From contig NZ_RQVQ01000013.1 of NCBI RefSeq assembly GCF_003865405.1, positions 1 through 64,000 of the forward strand: DNA of 64,000 bases, read 5' to 3'. Source of the DNA: Paenimyroides tangerinum. Lineage in GTDB: Bacteria; Bacteroidota; Bacteroidia; Flavobacteriales; Flavobacteriaceae. Under the pieces are notes generated by a model. That model was not told the DNA's origin, did no database searches, and worked only from the letters and a program-made list of their open reading frames with translations. Of the stretch, positions 10,001 to 17,600 are shown piece by piece (the first letter of the stretch is position 1; every line of letters starts with the position of its first letter). The translations under genes and the position numbers were made by a program.

Positions 10001-10482
10001 GCTTCTTGTGCAAACAATAAATCTGCTTGCTCCAAAATAACTTCTTGATATTGTTGTTGCGTCCACAAATCGATATTTTTTGGTAAATCAGTTGTGTTTG
10101 TGGTAACTCCGCTGAAATATCTCCAATTCGAAAACTTCGACTCATACGCATTCATCAAGGTTTTGATGTAATACCAACGAAAAACTTCTTTGTAAATTCC
10201 GGTAGATTGCGAAATTTCAGAACGCAAACGTTCCACTTTTTTCTGAAAATTGGTTTCTTCCAACACATTTTCAACCTTCATCTGAAAGATAAAAGCTTTC
10301 GCTCTTTGCGCTTCGTTTTGGTCCTTTTTGGCAGTTTTATAAATCTGTTCAAGTTTGGTATTCAAAGATTTATACGAACCTTTTTGTTCAAGTTCATAAA
10401 CTTCATTCCATTGTTTTTGATAATCTTGTGCGAAAATCGAAAAAGAAACGAAGCATAAAAAAAGTAGAATCTTGTTTTTCAT
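4009..10482 (-). CDS. Alpha-2-macroglobulin family protein 1 with inserted beta and plug-like segment
   Basis: This 2157-residue protein starts with a signal peptide (1-18, ending IFAQ) and has no lipobox. The N-terminal about 500 residues are helical and Bacteroidota-specific. Macroglobulin (MG) beta domains begin with DRAIYRPGQEVHFKG (about 566). A carboxypeptidase-regulatory-like domain lies at about 1171-1237. A SusC-plug-like motif NADLVLALQAQVPGLNI follows (1362-1378), then the A2M core from RKNLNETAFFYP (1395). The thioester motif CSEQ is intact with Cys1626 and lies in a helical thioester domain. The tail is GDKVEVQ. A2M proteins trap proteases by forming a covalent thioester bond; a periplasmic or surface guard role here is inference. 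No pbpC partner is adjacent. Bacterial A2Ms are usually near 1650 residues, so this is long. Confidence 0.93.
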   Translation of the reverse strand: MKNKILLFLCFVSFSIFAQDYQKQWNEVYELEQKGSYKSLNTKLEQIYKTAKKDQNEAQRAKAFIFQMKVENVLEETNFQKKVERLRSEISQSTGIYKEVFRWYYIKTLMNAYESKFSNWRYFSGVTTNTTDLPKNIDLWTQQQYQEVILEQADLLFAQEALMKKTKVDKIKYLIDFDMIDNNLNQSVYDFFAINFINDYATDSQIIYPSYKDFNRFDSSFANCKIIFDEPNGYSDVRQKLTKQAALLLQNLEKQYQEKNQDLLLDKIRFVRFEKFATERNAESETFQSLGKNLKTNYYKNRWISMYAHKLSDEANKLEKKDYFDKALKNIEEVKKSKTENNQLEAVQNLENSIKSKDYSITLKEEVYENEPVKYLIDYRNIDTLHLAYYDFSKHKAINDSIFKLVLKNDKPLKKVTYNLPQDFPYFQNSTEILGEQFPVGTYLLVSYSNEKDLEMYNSNKTSIFKTSNVMLLTKNISNESSAIFILNPKTGKPYQNKAALFNRKRYVSDENGKIIVPNSRNYRDENKIEIYVNNEIYRKFLYLDSWGQSVQIERRQRQANVDLFTDRAIYRPGQEVHFKGILYEMNPNQNQVLSNKSFKVILKDDNGNDVEEKLVKTNELGGFSGSFVLPKSIPTGEFTIRIKKLDEYKDKIEGDFWSNLNFPNESFDYRVEEYKRPTYNFKIDEITKNVFFDEKITISGKAESLAGGAIANAKVKLNAEANFYNYEKSKSVVLVKIDEEILTDDFGKFEYQFTIPSDSLGNRFRSEIIKVNVNFEIVVTDQAGEVREEYLDFYVSNTSVDVSVYAGRNFVTDKPLEVSINSRTHNGDFTPATGTIKIYQTLPKDKFYENSPWQIPELKSIDETTFRKLFPYQAYNLEELKYPEKTLVYEGSFTTAENKKFELDIKDWKTAAYELVFETIDSKSKLPIKNQTNFSIKKAEEKLAKNENLTVITHPKSSANYMILEVNSIYDDATLFIEYFDSDASIQSRNFPIRKGSQFIRIPLSASSENETISYQWFFVQNQKMYKGNGVFDFKQIKEVNNPKWQAEWQAWNNKLTPAQQYQWKLILKDSKTNKPFEGEFLASMYDASLDMIYSKYWNTNASKIYNYMYVNFSSPKAQHNLISNRISTSRSSFSNPMYWNTWEYFGYGFNTDTYYNKYYGHISSDNKTKYYQIEVRDESTDKLIANASVFNLKTGSRTTTNEDGFASISENEKPLIAVAALGYKETRLELKNIFTIIYLESDNEIISDKSLNILRDSESEWYKISEAFYHLLSDASKSVQDEKYFTNEIIKEDSVSGDFKSIGEMTGGADKGSRGTGTRETFFDEDYNVVTTDMSDTTARSKSSVAASTVSSQTIVGYPNADLVLALQAQVPGLNIAENREFVENAHKAITLRKNLNETAFFYPHLKTGKNGEIVFDFTAPESLTEWKFRGLAHNKNADFVYLETFSKTQKDVMIQPNMPRFVRETDEVVLKARVSNTTNDKLKATAMLRLFNTITGEDLTNQIIKTEAFILVNIEGFSSNAVSWKVQIPKDIIGLQYRISVQAGNFTDGEESVIPVLSNRQLVTETLPVWQLANETKTYQLTNLIDNKSTTLDNHQLKIDISNNVTWLMMQSFPYLMDYPYDCSEQLFSKYFASAIALHIVEENPMIEQLVKEWRENPMSKLEENEDLKQTLLQDTPWMRDLISDTEKKAQFASNFDVNRLEELTERIEDRLIERQLPSGSLPWFTGGNENPYITWQIVVTAAQLNNLDIKSNFLNGDKGFIHSAQNYLDFRFEKSYSDKYDASISQVLDYAFMKSYFTDQFKISDKNQKHIDKRLNDYREKWVDFSLYEKAKLIIVLQRKGETAWAKEIINQLEESAVIDETYGMYWRANSSRNYYYYNAAEVQAMVIEAYKAMKMPDDKIQRLNAWLLSKKTQNDWGTTKATTQSLYALILGQQGMDLNKGSIQLKVGKEIKNVTQDINSKTEEEIGIFSYQWLGDKVKPEMGTIEIKNTTWQPVYGGIYWQYFENMDKIKNSPDGVLTISRDYYIENKDGKWDLITPETQLVLGQKVKVRIEFEAIQEMSYLHIKDNRPATFEPLDVLSGQHYGNGLRYYQTTKDASTNFFIDHLNKGKYVLEYDVRLNNIGSFTSGISIIQSMYAPEHSSHTAGDKVEVQ

Positions 10483-10501
10483 AAAGTGGTTTTAATTCGA
10501 C

Positions 10502-10532
10502 TAAAAGTAATAAAAATCAATCAGTTAAAAAA
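10502..10532 (-). promoter_or_regulatory. Probable promoter of A2M gene 1 (weak -33)
   Basis: On the minus strand TACTTTTA (complement of 10502-10509) stands in the position where A2M gene 2 has TATATTTA. A T-run replaces the -33 TTTG (10529-10532) with the same 19-base spacing. It is supported mainly by alignment to the clearer promoter at 17758-17788. Confidence 0.45.
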
Positions 10533-10554
10533 ACTAAGTATTTCTAACTTTTGA

Positions 10555-10607
10555 GCAATCCTTCCACTGCGTTTCAGGTCGGGCTGTACGCACTCGCTTT
10601 TCGCAAA
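10555..10607. repeat. 5'-flank repeat of A2M gene 1 (53 bp)
   Basis: GCAATCCTTCCACTGCGTTT through CGCTTTTCGCAAA is identical to 17811-17863 apart from drift outside the core. Both copies lie upstream of an A2M start, about 70 bases before it. It is far more GC-rich than its surroundings, which is usual for dispersed repeat elements in this group of bacteria. Confidence 0.88.
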
Positions 10608-10751
10608 TTAAAAATTTACAAAAGAGCTCAAACAAAGCTTCCATCCCTTTTGCGGGATTGGAAATTTGATGATTTGATGATTTGGAGATTTAGAAATGTA
10701 TTGAATAAGAGTTTGAAAACTTCGTTTTTTGGAAAAACTGAATTGAAAACA

Positions 10752-10782
10752 AACCTACAAGGTTTGAAAAACCTCGCAGGTT
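10752..10782. repeat. Hairpin repeat type B, copy 1
   Basis: AACCTACAAGGTTT and AAACCTCGCAGGTT form an inverted repeat. The two mismatches become G-U pairs if the minus strand is transcribed. A second copy lies at 11317-11347, and both are followed by TTAACTTTGAACTTTA. Confidence 0.75.
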
Positions 10783-10941
10783 AACTTTGAACTTTATGAC
10801 TTTGTTCCACTGATGCACGAATACAGCTTTATAATGTTAAGTTAGCTATCTTAAAATTTCAGTGATTGAAATACTTTTTAGCTTTCTTTATATCGCTGCG
10901 CAGGTTTCACTAAACTCTTGCTTAGGAGTTACTCAACTCTT

Positions 10942-10967
10942 GCTTAGAAGTTGGCAAACTTCTAAGC
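10942..10967. repeat. Inverted repeat, 11-bp stem
   Basis: GCTTAGAAGTT and AACTTCTAAGC pair perfectly around GGCA. It lies among shorter repeats of CTCTTGCTTAG(G/A)AGTT (10915-10952) and GCTGCGCAGGTTT (10895 and 10983), so this patch was built by local duplication. Confidence 0.75.
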
Positions 10968-11058
10968 AGGTTTTCATAAATAGCTGCGCAGGTTTTTACT
11001 AAAAGTAGCTCACGGTTCTTTTACATTCTAAATTACACTTGATTTTCATAGAATATAA

Positions 11059-11091
11059 AACTCCGACAGAGTTCTAAACTCTGTCGGAGTT
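11059..11091. repeat. Hairpin repeat type A, copy 1
   Basis: A perfect 15-bp inverted repeat, AACTCCGACAGAGTT with its exact complement AACTCTGTCGGAGTT, around a three-base loop. It is followed by TGAATGAGTTTTACCGCAGA, as is copy 2 with small changes. Confidence 0.85.
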
Positions 11092-11235
11092 GAATGAGTT
11101 TTACCGCAGATGCACGGATGGAATTTTCAATTGAAAAAATTAATGCTTTAAATATGAAATATGCAAAATGATGAGAATCTCGTTATCGAATAAAACTATA
11201 AAGTTTGGAAACTTCACAGATTATAATATTCGTAA

Positions 11236-11268
11236 AACTTCGACAGAGTTTCGAACTCTGTCGGAGTT
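11236..11268. repeat. Hairpin repeat type A, copy 2
   Basis: Same 15-bp stem as at 11059 with one change (AACTTCGACAGAGTT), loop TCG. The downstream ACCACAGATGCACGGATG phrase is kept. The unit including its tail is about 60 bases and the copies are 177 bases apart. Confidence 0.85.
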
Positions 11269-11316
11269 CAATGAGCTTTACCACAGATGCACGGATGAAA
11301 TTTTCAAATGAATATA

Positions 11317-11347
11317 AACCGACAAGGTTTGGAAAACCTCGCAGGTT
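11317..11347. repeat. Hairpin repeat type B, copy 2
   Basis: AACCGACAAGGTTT and AAACCTCGCAGGTT form the same hairpin as at 10752, followed by TAACTTTGAACTTTAAACT. The pairs A-then-B and B-then-A frame the middle of the spacer. Confidence 0.75.
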
Positions 11348-11410
11348 AACTTTGAACTTTAAACTTTAAACCTCTAACTTTAGACTTTAAGACTCAGTTT
11401 GCGTTAGCGG

Positions 11411-11542
11411 TTGCAGCGGTATCCTTTTTTGTTTTGAGCAGAAAATGAGATTAGAAAATAAAATTCTAAAACAAGTTCGGAATGATATAAATGAATAAGG
11501 GAACGATACAAAAAAGATTTAGCGGAAGACGCGCCGCTGCAA
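11411..11542. repeat. Bounded inverted-repeat element in spacer
   Basis: TTGCAGCGG at 11411 is matched by CCGCTGCAA at 11534-11542. Just inside, ATCCTTTTTTGT is matched by ACAAAAAAGAT. The 132-base interior codes for nothing. It resembles a small non-autonomous mobile element or a structured dispersed repeat; no target-site duplication was identified. Confidence 0.6.
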
Positions 11543-11551
11543 AAACGACGT

Positions 11552-11613
11552 AAGGAGTTTTTGTGAGCGAACGCCATAAAAAAAACGCTTCAAAATGAAT
11601 TGAAACGTTTCTT
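11552..11613. repeat. 3'-flank repeat of A2M gene 2
   Basis: Near-identical to 3944-4003. In both places it lies directly beyond the 3' end of an A2M gene and includes the terminator hairpin. Confidence 0.85.
11575..11609 (-). terminator. Terminator of A2M gene 2
   Basis: The stem AACGTTTCAA with TTGAAGCGTT and a long T run on the minus strand are the same as after gene 1, located about 10 bases past the stop codon at 11619. Confidence 0.8.
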
Positions 11614-11618
11614 TGGTT

Positions 11619-14600
11619 TTATTGAACCTCAACTTTTCCGCCTGAAGCATGTGCAGAATGAGCCGGAGCATACATGCTTTGAATGGTTGAAATGCCGCTT
11701 GTAAAACTTCCGATATTGTTTAAGCGAACTTCATATTCTAGCTTGTGATTTCCTTTAGACAAATGGTCGAAAAAGAAATTTGTAGAGGCGTCTTTATTGG
11801 TTTGATAATAAACCATTCCTTCTTTGTAATGATATTGTGATAAAACATCTAAAGGTTCAAAAGTTGCCGGTCGATTGTCTTTTAAATGTATATAACTCAA
11901 ATCGCGTTTGGCTTCGATTTGTAGTTGAACTTTTACCTTTTGACCTAATTCTAACTTTGTTTTGGTTGTAATAGGCTCCCAATTTCCAGACTTGTTTTGT
12001 GAATAATAAGTTCTGTTGATATTTAAAACACCATCTTGTGATTGTTTTATTTGATTTAAATCTTGGAAATATTGCCAATAAATACCACCGAAAACAGGTT
12101 TTGATGTTTTGTTTTCAACTTCAATTTTTCCCATTTCGGGTTTAATTTGCTTTCCTAACCAGCGGTAAGAAAACATTCCAACGGCTTCTTCTAAACTTAC
12201 ATCTTTGTTTTTAGCAGTGTTGATTTTCTCATTTCCAACTTTAATTTTAATGGTTTCTTTGGAAATTTCTTTTGAATCTTCACCTAACAATATAGCATAA
12301 AGTGCTTCTGTTGTTGCTTTAGTTGTTTCCCAAGAATTTTGCGTTTTTCTACTAATTAACCAAGCATTTAATTTATTGATCGTTTCTTGTGGCTTTTTCA
12401 TTTCTTTAAAGGCTTCTACAATCAAAGCTTGTACTTCGGCTTCGTTATAATAAAAATAATGCTTACTTACATTTTCTCTCCAAAACAATCCATAGGTTTC
12501 ATCTAAAACTGCGGTTTGTTCTAACTGATTTGCAATTTCGTTAGCCCATTGGTAATCGCCTTTTCTGTTTGCAATTAAAATTAACTTAGCTTTGTGATAT
12601 AAAGGCAACGTAATCCAATCGTTTCGTAATTCGGCTAAACGCTTATCAATTCTTAACTTATTCTTTTCTGGAGTCGAAAATACATCAGCATAATAACTTT
12701 TTACTAAAGCATAATCGATAATTTCAAAAGACGTTGCTTCTTTTTCTTTAGTAAACAAATCATTGAACCTTGTGTCTAAATAAGTGTTTGCTTTGTTTAT
12801 AAATTTAGTTTCATTATCTGTTGCGATGAAACTTGGTTGAATACCTAATTTTTTAAGTTTGGCTGCTGTAACTAAAATATGATTAGTTATATAATTACTT
12901 GCTTCTCCACCATCGAACCAAGGTAATCCGCCCGATTGAGTTTGACGCTCTATTAAAACATCTTCAATCTTATCTACTTTTTGAAGTAAACTTTGCTCAT
13001 CAAAAAACGATACAAATTGAGCTTTCTTTTCGTCATCTGACATTAAATCTTTTAACCAAGGTAAATCTTGATTTAAGATTTGATTTAGCTCTTCATTTTC
13101 TTCGAATTTGGACTTTGGATTTTCTCTCCAAGCAGCAACTAATTTTTGAATAGGTTCATTAGTTTCTAAAATATAAGCAGCAATTGCATAGGCGTAATAT
13201 TTTGCGAAAAGTTGCTCTGAACAATCATACGGATATTCATACAAATACGGCAACGATTGCATCATTAACCAAGTGGCGTTATTTGAAACATCTATTTTTA
13301 ATTGATGATTTTCTAAACTGCTCGATTCGTTTTTAAGCAAATTAGTTAATTCATACTTTTTAGTTTCATTACCAAGTTGCCAGATTGGAACGGTTTCAGT
13401 AACCAATTCACGGTTGCTTAAAACGGGAATTATGCTTTCTTCAGCATCTGTAAAATTATCTGATTGAACTGAAATTCTGTATTGCAAACCTTCTACATTT
13501 TTAGGTACTTGAACCTGCCAACTTACCGAATTTGAACTATTAGCTTGAATGGCAACTGGAATTAATGCTTCTGTTTTAATGATTTGATTGGTTAAATCTT
13601 CGCCAGTAATCGTGTTGAATAAACGCAACAATGCAGTTGCTTTTAGGTTTGAATTCGTGGTATTACTCACACGAGCTTTAAGTTCAACTTCATCGGTTTC
13701 ACGAACAAAACGTGGCATGTTTGGCTGAATCATTACGTTGCGTTGTGTATAAGCTAAATGCGCAAAATAATTTGAGTTTCCGTGTTTATCATTTGCCAAT
13801 GTTTTTAATTTCCATTTGGTTAAAGCTTCTGGAGCCCTGAATTTAATTTCAACTTCGCCTTTATCGTTTGGATATAAATTTGGATAAAAGAAAGCGGTTT
13901 CACTTAAATTTTTACGGGCTTTTATATTGGCATGAGCATCTAAAACATTTGCCATGGTTTTATTTTTCTGATTTACTTCAACATCTGGATAATTAGGCAT
14001 AGTACGATAAGTGTCAATGACAATATCGTTTAACTCCAAACTATCCTCTTCTTCTAATGGAATTTCAAAATAATCTCCAGATACAATAAATTTCAATGGT
14101 TTAAATCCTAGATAAATAACAGAAATGATATCGCCTTGTTTGGCTTTTAATCTGAAATATCCATTTCCATCTGTATCAACTCCGTTTGTTGTTCCTACAA
14201 CCAAAAGTGTTGCTCCAGGTATATTATCACCATAATCTCTAGAAAAAACTCTGCCTGAAATTTCTCCAGCAACGGTATTTAACTTAGTTTTAGAAACAAA
14301 TTCTTTGGATATTGTTTTATCAAAAAAATCGAAACCAAACCAATTGAAATCTGTTTTGGAGATTAAACTTCTATTATAAAGAATATTTATAGGCATGGCT
14401 AAAGCATAAAAGCTTGGTTCGAAAAAATTATATAAACTGTTTCTTATTTCTGGTAAATTAGTATTTCCATAATTATAAAAATAAAAAGGATCCCAACGTT
14501 CGCTATGAATTTCATCTAACGAAAAATCGTACATGCTTGCTAAAACTTCAATTTTCTCTTTGGGTTTGTTTTGATTAGAAACTTTTAACTTCCAGTTGTA

Positions 14601-17600
14601 ATCTTCGCCTGGATTTAGCTTATCATTTAAATGAACGATTTCTGTTTTTATCGTTGAATAATCCTTTTTATAAGGAAATGAAATATCGACAAATTCATTA
14701 AACAATCTGTTTTCGTAAACAAAATACAAATTGCTTTTAAATTTAATATCTCTATTCTCTATATCAATTGGTAATTCAACCAAATTCTCACCTTGTTTTA
14801 AATGAATTATAAAACTTTTATTTTGATTTCCTAAATAATTCAAATCTAGATTTGCATAAACTTCAGGAACTTTACTAAAGATTTTTAGTTGTAATTTTTT
14901 GGAACGTAACGACTTTTCTTCATCAATTTCAACAGAAACCGAACGATGATAGGTATAATCTAAAACACTGAAATTAAAATTGTGCTTTGCTGGAGTAAAT
15001 AAAGTATCGTTCGGAATAAATTGCAAATAGTATTCACCTAAATCAAATAGTTGATCGTTTAAAACAAATTTTTCATTTTCTTTAGTTGTGTATTCTTGTT
15101 CGAAAATAAGTTTAGGTACTTTAGGTTCAAAATCATAAACATAACTTTGATATGGGAATTTATCAGCCAAAGTTACCGAATCGATAATTTGTTCTGTTGG
15201 CTTCATCCATAAAGTTTCTAACTGAAATTTTTTACTTCCTGAACGCTTAAAAACTTTGACTTTTCCTTTTGTTGGAACAAATTTTCCGTTTACTGTACTA
15301 GTTACTATTTCAACTTCAAACTTATCTCTGTTCTTATAAAAGGAATTACTTTCAGGAATATATTTAAAAGTAAACGGTTTTACATCGTAATTAATTTGCA
15401 AACGATCTTCACGAACCTCACCAGACTCATCAACCACTTCGGCATGAAAATAATATTTAATTACATTTATAATACGGTTTATACTTAATGAATCTTTAAC
15501 GAAAGTAAAAGGAAATTCAAAATTTCCGTTCGCATCAGTAAATATTTCAATGTTCGGATAATTAGCTGTTTTGGAATTATAATTATCATCGTGCAACCAA
15601 TACGAGGCAGTAATTGTAACTTTGGCATTTGCAATCGAAGCTTGGGTATAACTTTTTACCGAACCAGAAATTATTATTGTTTCACCGATTTTAATATTTT
15701 CTTGATAGGGATTGAATTTTACTTCATAAGTATTTCGTTTATATTCCGCTACTTCGAAATAAGCATAATTATGTTCAAGGTCAATTGTTACCCAAAGTTT
15801 TTCTTCTGCTTTAGTTAATTCATCTGGTTCAGAAATTGAAATTTCAAATGATCCATCATCAACATTTTTAGGAATTACAAATTTTCCTGAAACGCTACCA
15901 AAATCGTTTGTTTTTAGTTCGAGATTAGAAACTACACTATAATTAGAATCTCTTAAATCCACATTAACTCTTAAATCTTTAACAGCTCTCCGATTAATAC
16001 CATCGTTGGTTTCAACCAAAATCGCTTTGAAATACACTTCTTGTCCAGAACGATAAAGTCCACGGTCGGTATAAATAAATGACATGATATGTTTCTCATC
16101 ATCATCTGAATTGTTATCATAAAAATAGAAGTCTTTACCTTTAAAAGTTTCTTGATAAATGAAATCATCCGTAAAAACGAAAACATCGTAATTCGCATTT
16201 CTGTCGAATTCCTCCTCAAACATCTTCATTTTCACAAAACCATTTTCATCTGTTACATAGCGCTCTTCAAAAACAGAAATTGTAGTTTCTGGCAAAGGTT
16301 TTCCTGTTTTTCTGTTTAATAATTGAAGTTCAAAAAAATCATCAAACACTTTATAAACAATAAATACATCTGAAACTACAAACGGATTAAAACGAACCGA
16401 TGCTGTATTTTCTGTAACGTTTTTCTCGTAACTCGAAACCAAAACATAATAACCTTGAGAAAAATCGGGCAATAAAACTTCCGTTGTATTGATATTATAA
16501 TCACCGTGATTTGGTATTGCTGTTTCAAGAATTTGAAATGGTTTATGCGATTTAATATAATCAAAATATAACGAATCTGACTTTAATTTATTAAACGTTT
16601 GTAAATCTTCAACCTTATAAGCGAAATTATAAAGCGTGTCGATATTTTTAAAATCAACCAAGATTTTATTATGCTGATTGTTATATAAAGTCGGTTCATT
16701 AAAAATCAGTAAACGTTTACTTTTAATATAATTTTCTTGAGCGATAATCATATCTAAAATCTCTTTTGAAAACTTCTGAGTTTTCAGAGTGTCAATTAGC
16801 TCAATTGCTTGCTTATAATAAGTCGGATTTTCTTTTTTGTTTGCATTTTCTAACAAATAAGATAGTTTTTCCAAACGGTATTTATTCTTGATTTCGTTTG
16901 TAAATGAATTAGCGATTAAAGCATCTAAAACATTTAAATCATCCAATAAAAAATTATACTGAAAACGCATAAACTTCACACGCTCGTATTGATATTGGTT
17001 TTTCTTATGCTTGTAATATTTTTCTAATGTTTGATAAGCTTGCAAACGCACGTCGTAATTTTCAGATAAATCATATGTCAGAAACGAATCATTATAGTTA
17101 GAATAAACTTCAAAGTGCGAAGGTTCAGTATTAATATACAACTGTGATAACGGCAACAACATCCATTTTTCAAGTAGAAATTCATAAACATTTTCTTGTT
17201 TCGAACTTTCGTAATCATCAATCACTTTTTTAAAATCACTTAACGGAATTACTTCTAATTTTCTAGGATTAGAAAACGTTTGATTGTATAAATCTGTCAA
17301 TGCATTAATGAAGTCACGTTGATTCCATTCCTTAAAATCCCCATCAGATTTTAGAGATTTATCATCGCCTCTTCGTTGAATATCTGATTGATATTTATCA
17401 AAATAAGCCGCTAAGTAAACAGCTTTTATATAATTATAGAAATAAACAGAATTCCCGTTTTCGTTTTTAATTTGCTTATTTATTTCAGTGAAAAAATCGG
17501 AATGTTGATTATCTAAAAGAATATTTTCATATTTCGCTTTAAAAAGAAAAGTTTTAATCAACTCGTCTTGATTGTTTTTCTTTTGCGCTTTTTTCTCAAT

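Larger units (their letters stand above)
10483..11618. other. 1.1 kb repeat-rich spacer between the A2M genes
   Basis: I see no credible gene in this stretch. It is a mosaic of palindromes and direct repeats: a 53-base flank repeat (10555-10607), two copies of an AACC(T/G)ACAAGGTTT hairpin, an 11-bp stem at 10942-10967, two AACTCCGACAGAGTT hairpins, a repeated phrase ACC(G/A)CAGATGCACGGATG after each of them (11103 and 11280), a run of ACTTTAA units (11347-11390) and a bounded inverted element (11411-11542). The longest open frame (10551-10784) is built from these repeats and is not a likely gene. Confidence 0.8.

Noticed and set aside
10551..10784. 77-residue open frame in the A2M spacer
   Set aside because: It is built from repeat sequence, has no family features or start context and covers the flank repeat.
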